NCBI GenBank assembly: GCA_963833585.1
Contig: CAWHYF010000005.1
Span: 744,001-808,000, forward strand
Origin: Bog-756 sp963833585
GTDB lineage: Bacteria > Actinomycetota > Acidimicrobiia > Acidimicrobiales > RAAP-2
DNA length: 64,000 nt
Direction of reading: 5' to 3'
How positions within the stretch are numbered: position 1 is the first letter of the stretch; each line of letters begins with the position of its first letter. The translations under genes and the position numbers were made by a program. This document shows, piece by piece, positions 48,664 through 56,624 of the stretch. The notes under the pieces were generated by a model, which was given only the letters and a program-made list of their open reading frames with translations, did no database searches and was not told the DNA's origin.

Positions 48664-49479
48664 TCAGAGCCCGAGCAACGGCTCGATACCGAGGGTCACC
48701 CCGGGACGCTCCGGGACCGACACCACGGCCAGGACGACGCCGTCCATGAACGAGGAGCGGTCATAGGAGTCGTGCCGGATGGTCAGACTCTGCCCGGTGC
48801 CGCCCAGTATGACCTCCTGATGGGCCACCAGACCGGCCAACCGTACCGAGTGGATGCGGATCCGGGCCGGGCCCTCCCCGCCCCGAGCTCCCTCGTGCAT
48901 GGTGGTCACGGTGGCGTCGGGACGGAACGCACCGGACCCCGAAGCGGCGCGGGCGGCGGCCATCCGCTCGGCCGACCTCATGGCCGTGCCCGACGGCGCG
49001 TCCAGCTTGCCGTCATGGTGGAATTCCACGATCTCGGCGCCGCTGAAGAACGGGGCGGCCATCTCGGCGAACCGCATCATGAGCACGGCCCCGATGGCGA
49101 AGTTGGCCGCCACCACGCAGTTGGGCGAGCCCACCGCCGGCCCGCCGAACCGTCGGCCCAGGTCGTCGAGGTCGGACTCGGTGAATCCGGTGGTGCCGAC
49201 CACGGCGTGGATCCCGGCCTCGGCGCAGTAGGCCAAGGTCTCCCTGGCCACCTCCAGACGGGTGAAGTCCACCGCCACCTCGGTCCCGGCCGAGCCGAGG
49301 GACTCGAGCCCGCCGGTCACCGTGAGCGACCCCGCGTCGCGGCCGATCAGCGCCCCCAGGTCGGAGCCGCCGTAGCCGGGGTCGACCGCCGCCACCAGCT
49401 CGAGCTCCGGGTGGCCGAGGACGGTCCGACACACCTCCCGTCCCATCTTCCCCCCGGCGCCGACCACCCCGACTCGCAT
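48664..49479 (-). CDS. dapB: 4-hydroxy-tetrahydrodipicolinate reductase
   Basis: NAD(P)H-dependent second step of DAP synthesis, acting on the DapA product. 271 aa. Nucleotide loop VGVVGAGGKMGREVC, AVDFTRLEVARETL, VVGTTGFTESDLDDL, NFAIGAVLMMRFAE and the catalytic EFHHDGKLDAPSGTAM are all present. Start ATG 49479; a GTG three codons earlier is possible. It follows the M16 peptidase gene, as in other Actinobacteria and Firmicutes. Confidence 0.95.
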   Translation of the reverse strand: MRVGVVGAGGKMGREVCRTVLGHPELELVAAVDPGYGGSDLGALIGRDAGSLTVTGGLESLGSAGTEVAVDFTRLEVARETLAYCAEAGIHAVVGTTGFTESDLDDLGRRFGGPAVGSPNCVVAANFAIGAVLMMRFAEMAAPFFSGAEIVEFHHDGKLDAPSGTAMRSAERMAAARAASGSGAFRPDATVTTMHEGARGGEGPARIRIHSVRLAGLVAHQEVILGGTGQSLTIRHDSYDRSSFMDGVVLAVVSVPERPGVTLGIEPLLGL

Positions 49480-49608
49480 GCCGGTCACCCTACCGTCGCC
49501 CGGTCCGGCGTCCCGGGACGGGCGGCGGGCACCCGCCGGCCTGCAGCCCCGGCGCCACCGGGGTGCCACCCGCCGCCCCGCGGCTGGACGGCGCGTCCCG
49601 GCCGATGC

Positions 49609-50865
49609 TCACCCCAGCCGCAGTGATCCGGGATCGAAATCCGACTCGTCGAACGGCCCGACCACCGACAGGGTCCTCGGGGCGGCCACCAACTCGGTGG
49701 CCGAGGTGTGCACCTCCTCGAGGGTGAGGGCCTCGACCCGCCCCAGCACCTCGTCCACCGTGAGGATTTCGCCGTGGAGCAGCAGCCCGGCTCCGATCCG
49801 GCTCATGCGGGCCCCGGAGTCCTCACAGGCCAACAGCGTCTCGGCTCGGAGATTGCCCTTGGCGATGACCAACTCCCGCTCGGTGATGCCCTCCTCCCCC
49901 AACCGGTCGAGCTCGGAGGAGACGATGTCCAGTACCTCGGTCACGTGCTCGGGAGCGGTCCCCATCCCCACGCTGACCGAGCCGGCGTCGTGATAGGCCA
50001 CCCGCTCCGACCACACCGAGTAAGCGAGTCCCCGGCGCTCACGGATCTCCTGGAACAACCGGCTCGACAGTCCGCCGCCCAGGACGTGGTTGACCACGGC
50101 CAGGGCATAGCGCTGCGGGTCGAGCCGGTTGACCGAGCGTGCGGCCAGCACCAGATGGGTCTGCTCGGTGGGCCGGCGGGCGACCGAGAGCGGCTCCACC
50201 TTGTCTCCGGGCGCCCAGCGCTCAGGAGTGCCACCGCCCTCGGACCCCGCGAACCGGTCCTCGATCCCCTGGGCCACGGCCTCGTGCCCGAGGTCACCGG
50301 CCACCGCCACCACCATGTTCCCCGGTCGGTAGTGGTGGCCGAAGAACTCGGCGATCCGGTCGGCGGTCATGCCCTCCACCGAGTCGTGGCTGCCGAGGAC
50401 TTCCCGGCCCAGGGGATGATCGGGGAACAGGAGGGCGGAGCTCTGCTCGGCCGCCTGGTCCGACGGCTCGTCGGCGTGCATGAGGATCTCGTCCAGGATC
50501 ACCTGGCGCTCGGCCTCGAGGTCGGCGGGCCGCAGTGCCGGTCGCCACATGATGTCCGAGAGGATGTCCAGTCCGAGCGGTAGGTGCTCGGCCAGCAGCC
50601 GGATGTAGAAGGAGGTGTACTCCTTGGTGGTGAAGGCGTTGAAGTCCCCGCCCACCTCGTCCACGGCCTCGGCGATCGCCGAGGCCGAGCGGTCGGCGGT
50701 GCCCTTGAAGAGCAGGTGCTCGAGGAAGTGCGACGACCCCGCCCGGCTCTCCTCCTCGTCTCGGGAGCCCGTGCCGACCCAGTAGCCGATGCACACCGAG
50801 CGGGCGTCCTCCATCCGCTCGGTGGCCAGGGCCAGCCCTGAGGGGAGGACCTCGGTCCGGATCAC
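49609..50865 (-). CDS. M16 family zinc peptidase (PepR-like)
   Basis: 418 aa, insulinase/processing-peptidase fold. The inverted zinc motif is SSHFLEHLLFKGT (His46, Glu49, His50), and the distal Glu is in AERQVILDEILMHADEPSD. The second, inactive half ends the protein (GLAYSVWSERVAYHDAGS). It sits between pnp and dapB, the standard place for the actinobacterial PepR peptidase. Substrate unknown. It starts 43 nt after the pnp stop, so expression with pnp is likely. Confidence 0.93.
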   Translation of the reverse strand: MIRTEVLPSGLALATERMEDARSVCIGYWVGTGSRDEEESRAGSSHFLEHLLFKGTADRSASAIAEAVDEVGGDFNAFTTKEYTSFYIRLLAEHLPLGLDILSDIMWRPALRPADLEAERQVILDEILMHADEPSDQAAEQSSALLFPDHPLGREVLGSHDSVEGMTADRIAEFFGHHYRPGNMVVAVAGDLGHEAVAQGIEDRFAGSEGGGTPERWAPGDKVEPLSVARRPTEQTHLVLAARSVNRLDPQRYALAVVNHVLGGGLSSRLFQEIRERRGLAYSVWSERVAYHDAGSVSVGMGTAPEHVTEVLDIVSSELDRLGEEGITERELVIAKGNLRAETLLACEDSGARMSRIGAGLLLHGEILTVDEVLGRVEALTLEEVHTSATELVAAPRTLSVVGPFDESDFDPGSLRLG

Positions 50866-50908
50866 CGGGTGACGACCGAGACCATCGTCACCCGGTGCTC
50901 ACCCGTGC

Positions 50909-53396
50909 TCAACGGCGACGGCGACCACCCCGGCCGCCACCGCCACCACCGCTGGGGCGGTCGGAGGACTCGACCGAGGAGGGGCCGAGGTCACCGAACT
51001 CCTGGACCAGCTCCTCCTCGAAGGCGGCCTCGAACGAGGCGGCCCCGGAGGGAGCAGGGCTCGACTCAGCCGGACGACGACCCCGTTCGGGACGGTCGCC
51101 ACGGTCACCCGGATCGGCATGGTCGCCGCGGGGACGGTTCCGGCCACCTCCGTCACCCCGGCCCTCGCCGCGTCCGTTACGGCTCTCCCCACCCGACGAT
51201 GCAGTGGCCGCGGGGGCCTCGCCGGCCAGGGACAGGGAGACCTTGCCCTGCGGGTCGATGTCGTCCACCCGCACCTCGACCGGCTGGCCCAGGTCGAACA
51301 CGTCCTCCACCCGCTCGACCCGCTTGCCCTGGCCGATCTTGGAGATGTGCAACAGCCCGTCCCGACCCGGGAGGATGTTGACGAAGGCGCCGAACTTGGT
51401 GATGTTGACCACCTTGCCCTGGTAGGTGGCACCCACCTCGGCCAGCGGCGGGTCCAGGATGGTGGAGATCCGGCGACGGGCCTCCTCGACGGCCAGGCCG
51501 TCCTTGGCCCCGATGGTCACGGTGCCGACCATGCCGTCGTCGTCCACCGCGATGTCGGCCCCGGTCTCCTGCTGCAGTGCGTTGATGACCTTGCCCTTGG
51601 GTCCGATGACCTCGCCGATCTTGTCCATGGGGATCTCGAAGGAGATGATCTTCGGGGCCGACTCGGCCACCTCGCTGCGGGGCTCCGGAATGGCGCCGCC
51701 CATCACGTCGAGGATGGTGAGACGGGCCTCTTTGGCCTGCAGCAGTGCCTTGGTCAGCACGTCCAGCGGCAGGCCGTCGATCTTGGTGTCGAGCTGCAGG
51801 GCGGTCACCACGTCCTTGGTCCCGGCCACCTTGAAGTCCATGTCCCCGAAGGCGTCCTCGGCCCCGAGGATGTCGGTGAGGGTGACGTAGGTGCCACCGT
51901 CGTAGACCAGGCCCATGGCGATGCCGGCCACCGGGGCCTTCAGGGGCACACCGGCCGCCATCATCGAGAGGGTCGATCCGCAGACCGAGGCCATCGAGGT
52001 CGAGCCGTTGGAGGCCAGCACGTCCGAGACCAGCCGGAGGGTGTACGGGAAGTCCTCCTCATAGGGGACGACGGGCAGGAGGGCCCGCTCGGCCAACAGA
52101 CCGTGCCCGATCTCCCGGCGCTTGGGGCCGCGCATGAACCCGGTCTCCCCGGTGGAGAAGGGCGGGAAGTTGTAGTGATGCATGTAGCGCTTGTGGTCAT
52201 CGGGGGTGATGGTGTCCAGCAACTGGTTCATCCGAGGCATGCCCAGGGTGGTCACGTTGAGCACCTGGGTCTCCCCCCGTTGGAAGAGCGCCGAGCCGTG
52301 GGCCGTGGGGAACAGGTCCACCTCGGCGGAGAGCGGTCGGATCTCGTTGGTGGTCCGGCCGTCGATGCGGAGGCCCTCCTCCACGATGCGCCGCCGCACC
52401 AATTTCTTGGTCAGGCCTCGCACCGCCGCTTTGACCTCGCCCCCGCGGTCGGGGAACTCGGCCGCGAGCGATCCGGTGATGGTGGCGGTGGCCGCGTCCA
52501 GGGCCGCGTTGCGGTCGGCCTTGGCCACGATCTTGTTGGCCTCGGCGATGGCGTCCGAGCCGACGGCCTGGACCCGCTCGAACACGTCATCCTGGTAGTC
52601 GGAGAACGTCGAGTACTCGATGATCTCGACCGGGCCCCGGGCGGCCACGTAGGCCTCCACCATCTGGCGCTGGAGCACGATCGACTCGCGGATCCACTGC
52701 TTGGCCGCTTCGAGCCCGTCGGCCAGCACCTCTTCGGTGACCTTCGGGGCACCCTCGTCGTAGTACTGGAACGAGCGCTCGGAGCCACCGGCCTCGACCA
52801 TCATGATGGCGATCTCGGCGTCCTCGGCCTCGGAGAGGGCCCGACCGGCCACCACCAGCTCGAAGGTGGACTCGTCTCCCTCCTGGAAGGTGGGGTGGGG
52901 GATCCACTGGCCGTCGGTGGAGTAGGCCACCCGGACCGCCCCGATGGGACCCTCGAAGGGGATGCCCGAGATCATCGAGCGCGGCCGAGGCGGCATTGAT
53001 GGCCAGGACGTCGTGGGGGTTGACCTGGTCGGCGCCGAAGATGGTGCCCACGATGTGGACCTCGTTGCGGAAGCCCTTGGGGAACGAGGGGCGGAGGGGC
53101 CGGTCGATGAGCCGACAGGTCAGGATGGCCTGGTCGGAGGATTTGCCCTCCCGACGGAAGAACGAGCCGGGAATCTTGCCGGCGGCATAGGCCCGCTCCT
53201 CGATGTCCACGGTCAGCGGGAAGAAGTCGGCTCCCTCCCGGACCGACCGGGATGCGGTGGCCGTGGCCAGCAGGACGGTGTCACCGATCCTGGCCACCAC
53301 GGCCCCGTCGGCCAGCTGGGCCAGTTTTCCGGTCTCGAGGGTGAGTGTGCGATCGGTGCCGCTGATGGGCGTCGAAACGGTTATGGCGTCTGACAT
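50909..53396 (-). CDS. pnp: Polyribonucleotide nucleotidyltransferase (PNPase), interrupted by a 1-base frameshift
   Basis: Phosphorolytic 3'-5' exoribonuclease. Start ATG 53396 has AAGGAG upstream. The first RNase PH domain (LETGKLAQLADGAVVARIGD, GSFFRREGKSSDQAILTCRL) runs out of frame after INAASAA; removing one base at 52979 (GCGCTCG to GCGTCG) joins it to SMISGIPFEGPIGAVRVAYS and the rest. The second RNase PH domain (GSALFQRGETQVLNVTTLG, SNGSTSMASVCGSTLSMM), KH domain (IGEVIGPKGKVINALQQETG) and S1 domain (GKVVNITKFGAFVNILPGRD) follow. A Gly/Arg-rich tail ends the protein. Repaired length 828 aa, in the usual actinobacterial range. Confidence 0.93.
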
Positions 53397-53413
53397 GACG
53401 CTCCTTGGTCTGT

Positions 53414-53490
53414 TCGGGGACTCCCCGAGCCAGTTCCCAGTTGTCGACCACCCGGCTCGTGCACTCGGCGGCGGGGTAATCGGCAACTGG
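53414..53490 (-). promoter_or_regulatory. Two hairpins in the pnp leader
   Basis: Long stem: CCAGTTGTCGA (53437-53447) against TCGGCAACTGG (53480-53490), 10 of 11 pairs, 32-nt loop. Short stem: TCGGGGACTCCCCGA (53414-53428), just before the AAGGAG ribosome site. In other bacteria a pnp leader stem-loop is cut by RNase III and mediates PNPase autoregulation; the same is inferred here. Confidence 0.55.
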
Positions 53491-53624
53491 TGACTGACCT
53501 CGTCGGGAGCCCAATTGTGTGTGTTGTCTACGAACCGCCGTTGGTCCGACGGGCCGCTGCTACTGCACGCCGACACCGTGCCGGCCTGCGGTCCCCCGGC
53601 ATGGCGCCGGCGGAGAAATTGCGA

Positions 53625-53646
53625 CCGCCCGGCCGGAGCCGGGCGG
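53625..53646 (-). terminator. Terminator or attenuator between rpsO and pnp
   Basis: Perfect 9-bp stem CCGCCCGGC / GCCGGGCGG with a 4-nt loop lies 17 nt after the rpsO stop, followed on the transcribed strand by TCGCAATTTCTCC. It may end part of the rpsO transcripts while others read into pnp. Confidence 0.6.
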
Positions 53647-53662
53647 AGCGAACGAAAGGCGC

Positions 53663-53920
53663 CTAGCGGCGGAGTCCGAGGCGACCGATGATCTCCCGGT
53701 AGCGCTCGACGTCGTTGTTTCGGACGTAGTCCAAGAGGCGCCGACGACGCCCGATCAGTTTCAGGAGACCACGACGGGTGTGGTGGTCGCCCTTGTGCAC
53801 CTTGAGGTGCTCGGTGAGGTGGATGATGCGCTCGCTCAGGATGGCGATCTGCACCTCGGGGGATCCGGTATCGGTCTCGTGGAGCCGGTACTCGGAGATG
53901 GTGGCCTGCTTGTCTGGCAT
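53663..53920 (-). CDS. rpsO: 30S ribosomal protein S15
   Basis: 16S rRNA-binding primary assembly protein. 85 aa, slightly shorter than the usual 89. It has the S15 core: DTGSPEVQIAILSERIIHLT, EHLKVHKGDHHTRRGLLKLI, GRRRRLLDYVRNNDVERYRE and LGLRR at the end. Start ATG 53920 with AGAGGT upstream. The rpsO-pnp order is nearly universal. Confidence 0.96.
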   Translation of the reverse strand: MPDKQATISEYRLHETDTGSPEVQIAILSERIIHLTEHLKVHKGDHHTRRGLLKLIGRRRRLLDYVRNNDVERYREIIGRLGLRR

Positions 53921-54096
53921 GTGGGGAGTGGACCTCTGATGTCTTCGGAAGGGCCGGCGGACGGAACACACCAGCATCCTCATGCTAGCAGGAACGCCGG
54001 CCATGCCGGGGTCCCCCGGCCATTCCTCCTGGGTGGCGCCACGGAGGGGCCCCCGCCGGCCCCCCTGCTCCCCATCGGCGCGACACCGGCGCGACA

Positions 54097-54129
54097 GACG
54101 ACCGGCCCCCTGGGCGGGGACCGGTCGTC
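54097..54129 (-). terminator. Strong hairpin downstream of the peroxiredoxin gene
   Basis: GACGACCGG and CCGGTCGTC (9 bp) enclose a second CCCC/GGGG stem, 46 nt after the peroxiredoxin stop and 177 nt before rpsO. Probably terminates the peroxiredoxin transcript; a role in the rpsO leader is the alternative. The rest of the 254-bp gap (53921-54174) shows nothing I can name. Confidence 0.5.
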
Positions 54130-54174
54130 GCCGGATCGGACCGGGGCCGGAGCCGGACCTCGGGCGGCCGGGCG

Positions 54175-54810
54175 CTACTTGTTGGGCTGCGGCGTGATGC
54201 GCAGGTAGGGCTTGACGGCGTTGAAGCCCTTGGGGAACCGCTCTTTGGCCTCCTCGTCGGACACCGCCGGAACGATGACCACGTCGTCGCCGTCCTTCCA
54301 GTTGACCGGGGTCGCCACCTTGTAGTCCGCGGTGAGCTGGAGCGAGTCGAGGACCCGGAGGATCTCCTGCACGTTGCGGCCGGTCGAGGCCGGGTAGGTG
54401 AGGGTCAGCTTGATCTTCTTGTCCGGCCCGATGATGAACACGGAGCGCACCGTGGCGGTGTCGTTGGCGTTCGGGTGGATCATGTCGTAGAGGTCGGCCA
54501 CTTTGCGGTCCTCGTCCCCGATGAGCGGGAAGTTGAGCGCCGTGCCCTGGGTCTCCTCGATGTCTCCGGCCCACTTGCCGTGCGAGGCCACATCGTCGAC
54601 CGAGAGGCCGATGAGCTTGGTGTCCCGCTTGTCGAACTCTCCCTTGGCCGCCGAGAAGGCGCCCAGCTCAGTGGTGCAGATGGGAGTGAAGTCCTTGGGA
54701 TGCGAGAAGAGCACTCCCCAACTGTCCCCGAGATACTCGTGGAAGTTGATGGTGCCCTCGGTCGTCTCCGCAGTGAAATCGGGGGCTTCGTCGCCCAGAC
54801 GGATTGCCAT
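54175..54810 (-). CDS. 1-Cys peroxiredoxin (Prx6/AhpC-TSA family)
   Basis: Thiol peroxidase, 211 aa. The peroxidatic Cys lies in SHPKDFTPICTTELG (residue about 49), with the Pro/Thr of PxxxT. There is no C-terminal resolving Cys, and the long C-terminal domain (VATPVNWKDGDDVVIVPAVS) is that of the Prx6 1-Cys group. Start ATG 54810 with AAAGGAG 5 nt upstream; the open frame extends further but includes the leader. It is transcribed away from the crotonase gene from overlapping promoters. Confidence 0.94.
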   Translation of the reverse strand: MAIRLGDEAPDFTAETTEGTINFHEYLGDSWGVLFSHPKDFTPICTTELGAFSAAKGEFDKRDTKLIGLSVDDVASHGKWAGDIEETQGTALNFPLIGDEDRKVADLYDMIHPNANDTATVRSVFIIGPDKKIKLTLTYPASTGRNVQEILRVLDSLQLTADYKVATPVNWKDGDDVVIVPAVSDEEAKERFPKGFNAVKPYLRITPQPNK

Positions 54811-54928
54811 GGATGCTCCTTTTTGTTGTGCGGTGAGGGTGTTGTTGTCGACAGGTGCCTCGTTCAAGAGGCCTCGCCGCGGCGTGCCAAACGGGTCCGG
54901 CAACCGCCACGGTCTCCCGCTGCGGGCC

Positions 54929-54957
54929 AGGATAGACGACCCCGCTCCAATTGTCGA
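54929..54957 (-). promoter_or_regulatory. Predicted peroxiredoxin promoter
   Basis: Minus strand: -35 TCGACA (54952-54957), 17-nt spacer, -10 TATCCT (54929-54934), about 115 nt before the ATG. Its -35 shares bases with the divergent crotonase promoter. Confidence 0.45.
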
Positions 54958-54979
54958 CCGAGTTGGTCGTGTTTATGCC
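54951..54979 (+). promoter_or_regulatory. Predicted crotonase promoter, divergent from and overlapping the peroxiredoxin promoter
   Basis: Plus strand: -35 TTGTCG (54951-54956), 17-nt spacer, -10 TATGCC (54974-54979), about 60 nt before the ATG at 55040. The two -35 elements overlap by 5 bp, so the promoters probably compete. Confidence 0.4.
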
Positions 54980-55039
54980 CGGGGCCGGGCTCCCGCTCCG
55001 TTCTGGCTCTCCCCCGCCGGTTCCTGCATGCTTGGGGGC

Positions 55040-55822
55040 ATGAACCCGACCGTAGTGGTGGAACGGGCCGGACCGGTCACGGTGGTGACCATCCACCGGC
55101 CGGAGCGCCGCAACGCCGTCGATCCGGCCACGGCCGCCGCCCTGCTCGACGCCTTCACCGGCTTCGACGAGGACGACGCCGCGGCCGTGGCGGTGCTGAC
55201 CGGGTCCGGTGGCACCTTCTGCGCCGGCGCTGACCTCCAGTCCCTGGCCGAGGGCGCTCGGCACCGCGTCGCCGAGGACGGTCCGGGACCCCTCGGCCCC
55301 ACCCGTCTGGCCCTGGGGAAGCCGGTGATCGCCGCCGTCGAGGGGTACGCGGTGGCCGGTGGCCTGGAGCTGGCCGTCTGGTGCGACCTCCGGGTGGCGG
55401 CCGAGGACGCCGCCTTCGGGGTGTTCTGTCGACGGTTCGGCGTACCGCTGATCGACGGCGGCACGATCCGGCTCCCCCGGCTGATCGGTCAGGGCCGTGC
55501 CCTCGACCTCATCCTCACCGGGCGGGAGGTCGGCGCCGAGGAGGCCCTCGCCATGGGACTGGTCAACCGGGTGGTGCCGCCGGGCTCGGCACGGGACCGG
55601 GCCGTGGCGTGGGGCCACGAGCTGGCCGCCCTCCCCCAGACCTGCCTGCGCAACGACCGACGCTCGACCCTGGATCAGTGGAGCCTCTCGGTCGAGGACG
55701 CCCTGCGCGCCGAGTATCGCTTCGGTCGGGACAGCCTGGCCTCGCCCGACGCCGCGGCCGGCGCCGCCCGCTTCTCCTCGGGGGCGGGGCGGGGCGGGGC
55801 GGTCGTCGGCACCGACCGCTGA
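55040..55822 (+). CDS. Enoyl-CoA hydratase/isomerase (crotonase) family protein
   Basis: 260 aa. CoA-binding and oxyanion-hole motifs: GSGGTFCAGADLQSLAEGA and VIAAVEGYAVAGGLELAVWC, then the DLRVAAEDAAFGVFCRRFGV segment. The hydratase Glu pair is partly changed: the second acid position falls in GVPLIDGG, as in many non-hydratase crotonases, so a dehydratase, isomerase or hydrolase role is possible. Start ATG 55040 with GGGGG 2-7 nt upstream; the longer open frame overlaps the peroxiredoxin gene antisense. It lies 15 nt before the HAD gene. Confidence 0.88.
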   Translation: MNPTVVVERAGPVTVVTIHRPERRNAVDPATAAALLDAFTGFDEDDAAAVAVLTGSGGTFCAGADLQSLAEGARHRVAEDGPGPLGPTRLALGKPVIAAVEGYAVAGGLELAVWCDLRVAAEDAAFGVFCRRFGVPLIDGGTIRLPRLIGQGRALDLILTGREVGAEEALAMGLVNRVVPPGSARDRAVAWGHELAALPQTCLRNDRRSTLDQWSLSVEDALRAEYRFGRDSLASPDAAAGAARFSSGAGRGGAVVGTDR

Positions 55823-55837
55823 GGACCGGATCGCCCG

Positions 55838-56563
55838 GTGCCCGAGCTGGCCGCCTTCGACTTCGACGGGACCCTGACCCACGGCGGCAGTGTCCTCCAC
55901 TTCCTGGTGACCCTGGTGGGGCGCCGGGCCGCGCTCGGTGCCACCGTGGCCCTGGCCCCCCGTCTGGCCCGTGGGGCCCTGGCGGGGGGAACCCTGGCCG
56001 ACGGGGCCAAGGAGCAACTGTTCGAGCGGGTGCTGGCCGGAGCGGAGGCCTCTCGGGTCGACGAGGTCTCGGAGCGCTTCGCCCGCCACCACCTGTCCCG
56101 CCACCTTCGCACCGACGTGCGGGAGCGGTTCGAGTGGCACCGCCACCGCGGCGACCGGGTGGTCATCGTGTCGGCCTCCCCCGAGGTGTACGTCCGGGTG
56201 GCCGGGGAGCTGCTCGGGGCCGACGGCGTGATCGCCACCCGCCTGGCCGTCGACGGGCACGGCCGGCTCACCGGCCGGTACGAGGGTGCCAACTGCCGGG
56301 GCCAGGAGAAGCTGCGGCGCCTCCGGGCCTGGACGGAGGAGGTCGGTGCCCGCCCGGACCGCCTGTGGGCCTATGGCAACAGCCGGGGCGATCTGCGGAT
56401 GCTGGAGGCCGCCGACGTGGGGGTCAACGTCGGGCGGCTCGGCCGGCTGGGGCGACTCCGGGCCTATCCCGGACTCGACGACGCGCCGCCCGCAGGTGAG
56501 GGCGCCGGTGGCGGCGGGAGCAGGGCCGGCCTGGCGCCGACCCCGCGGCCACCGGGTCCCTGA
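55838..56563 (+). CDS. HAD-IB family phosphatase (SerB/PSP-like)
   Basis: 241 aa. HAD motif I FDFDGTLTHGGSVLHFL, motif II VVIVSASPEVYVRVAGELLG, motif III Lys in NCRGQEKLRRLRAW and motif IV YGNSRGDLRMLEAAD. The EGANCRGQEK pattern is that of the HAD-IB group related to phosphoserine and lyso-PA-linked phosphatases, found in many Actinobacteria. The last 30 residues are low-complexity. Co-directional with the crotonase gene; substrate unknown. Confidence 0.9.
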   Translation: MPELAAFDFDGTLTHGGSVLHFLVTLVGRRAALGATVALAPRLARGALAGGTLADGAKEQLFERVLAGAEASRVDEVSERFARHHLSRHLRTDVRERFEWHRHRGDRVVIVSASPEVYVRVAGELLGADGVIATRLAVDGHGRLTGRYEGANCRGQEKLRRLRAWTEEVGARPDRLWAYGNSRGDLRMLEAADVGVNVGRLGRLGRLRAYPGLDDAPPAGEGAGGGGSRAGLAPTPRPPGP

Positions 56564-56624
56564 CCCCTCGCCGGGGTCACGCGGATCCGTCCCCGAACGG
56601 GGCCGCCCGGCGGTCCGTCCCGGG

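Noticed and set aside
1673..53396. Programmed frameshifting as a shared explanation for the broken genes.
   Set aside because: Five breaks need a base removed and two need one added, the local sequences share no common slippery motif, and no downstream structure or common theme is seen; only the lspA G7 site resembles a slippery heptamer.
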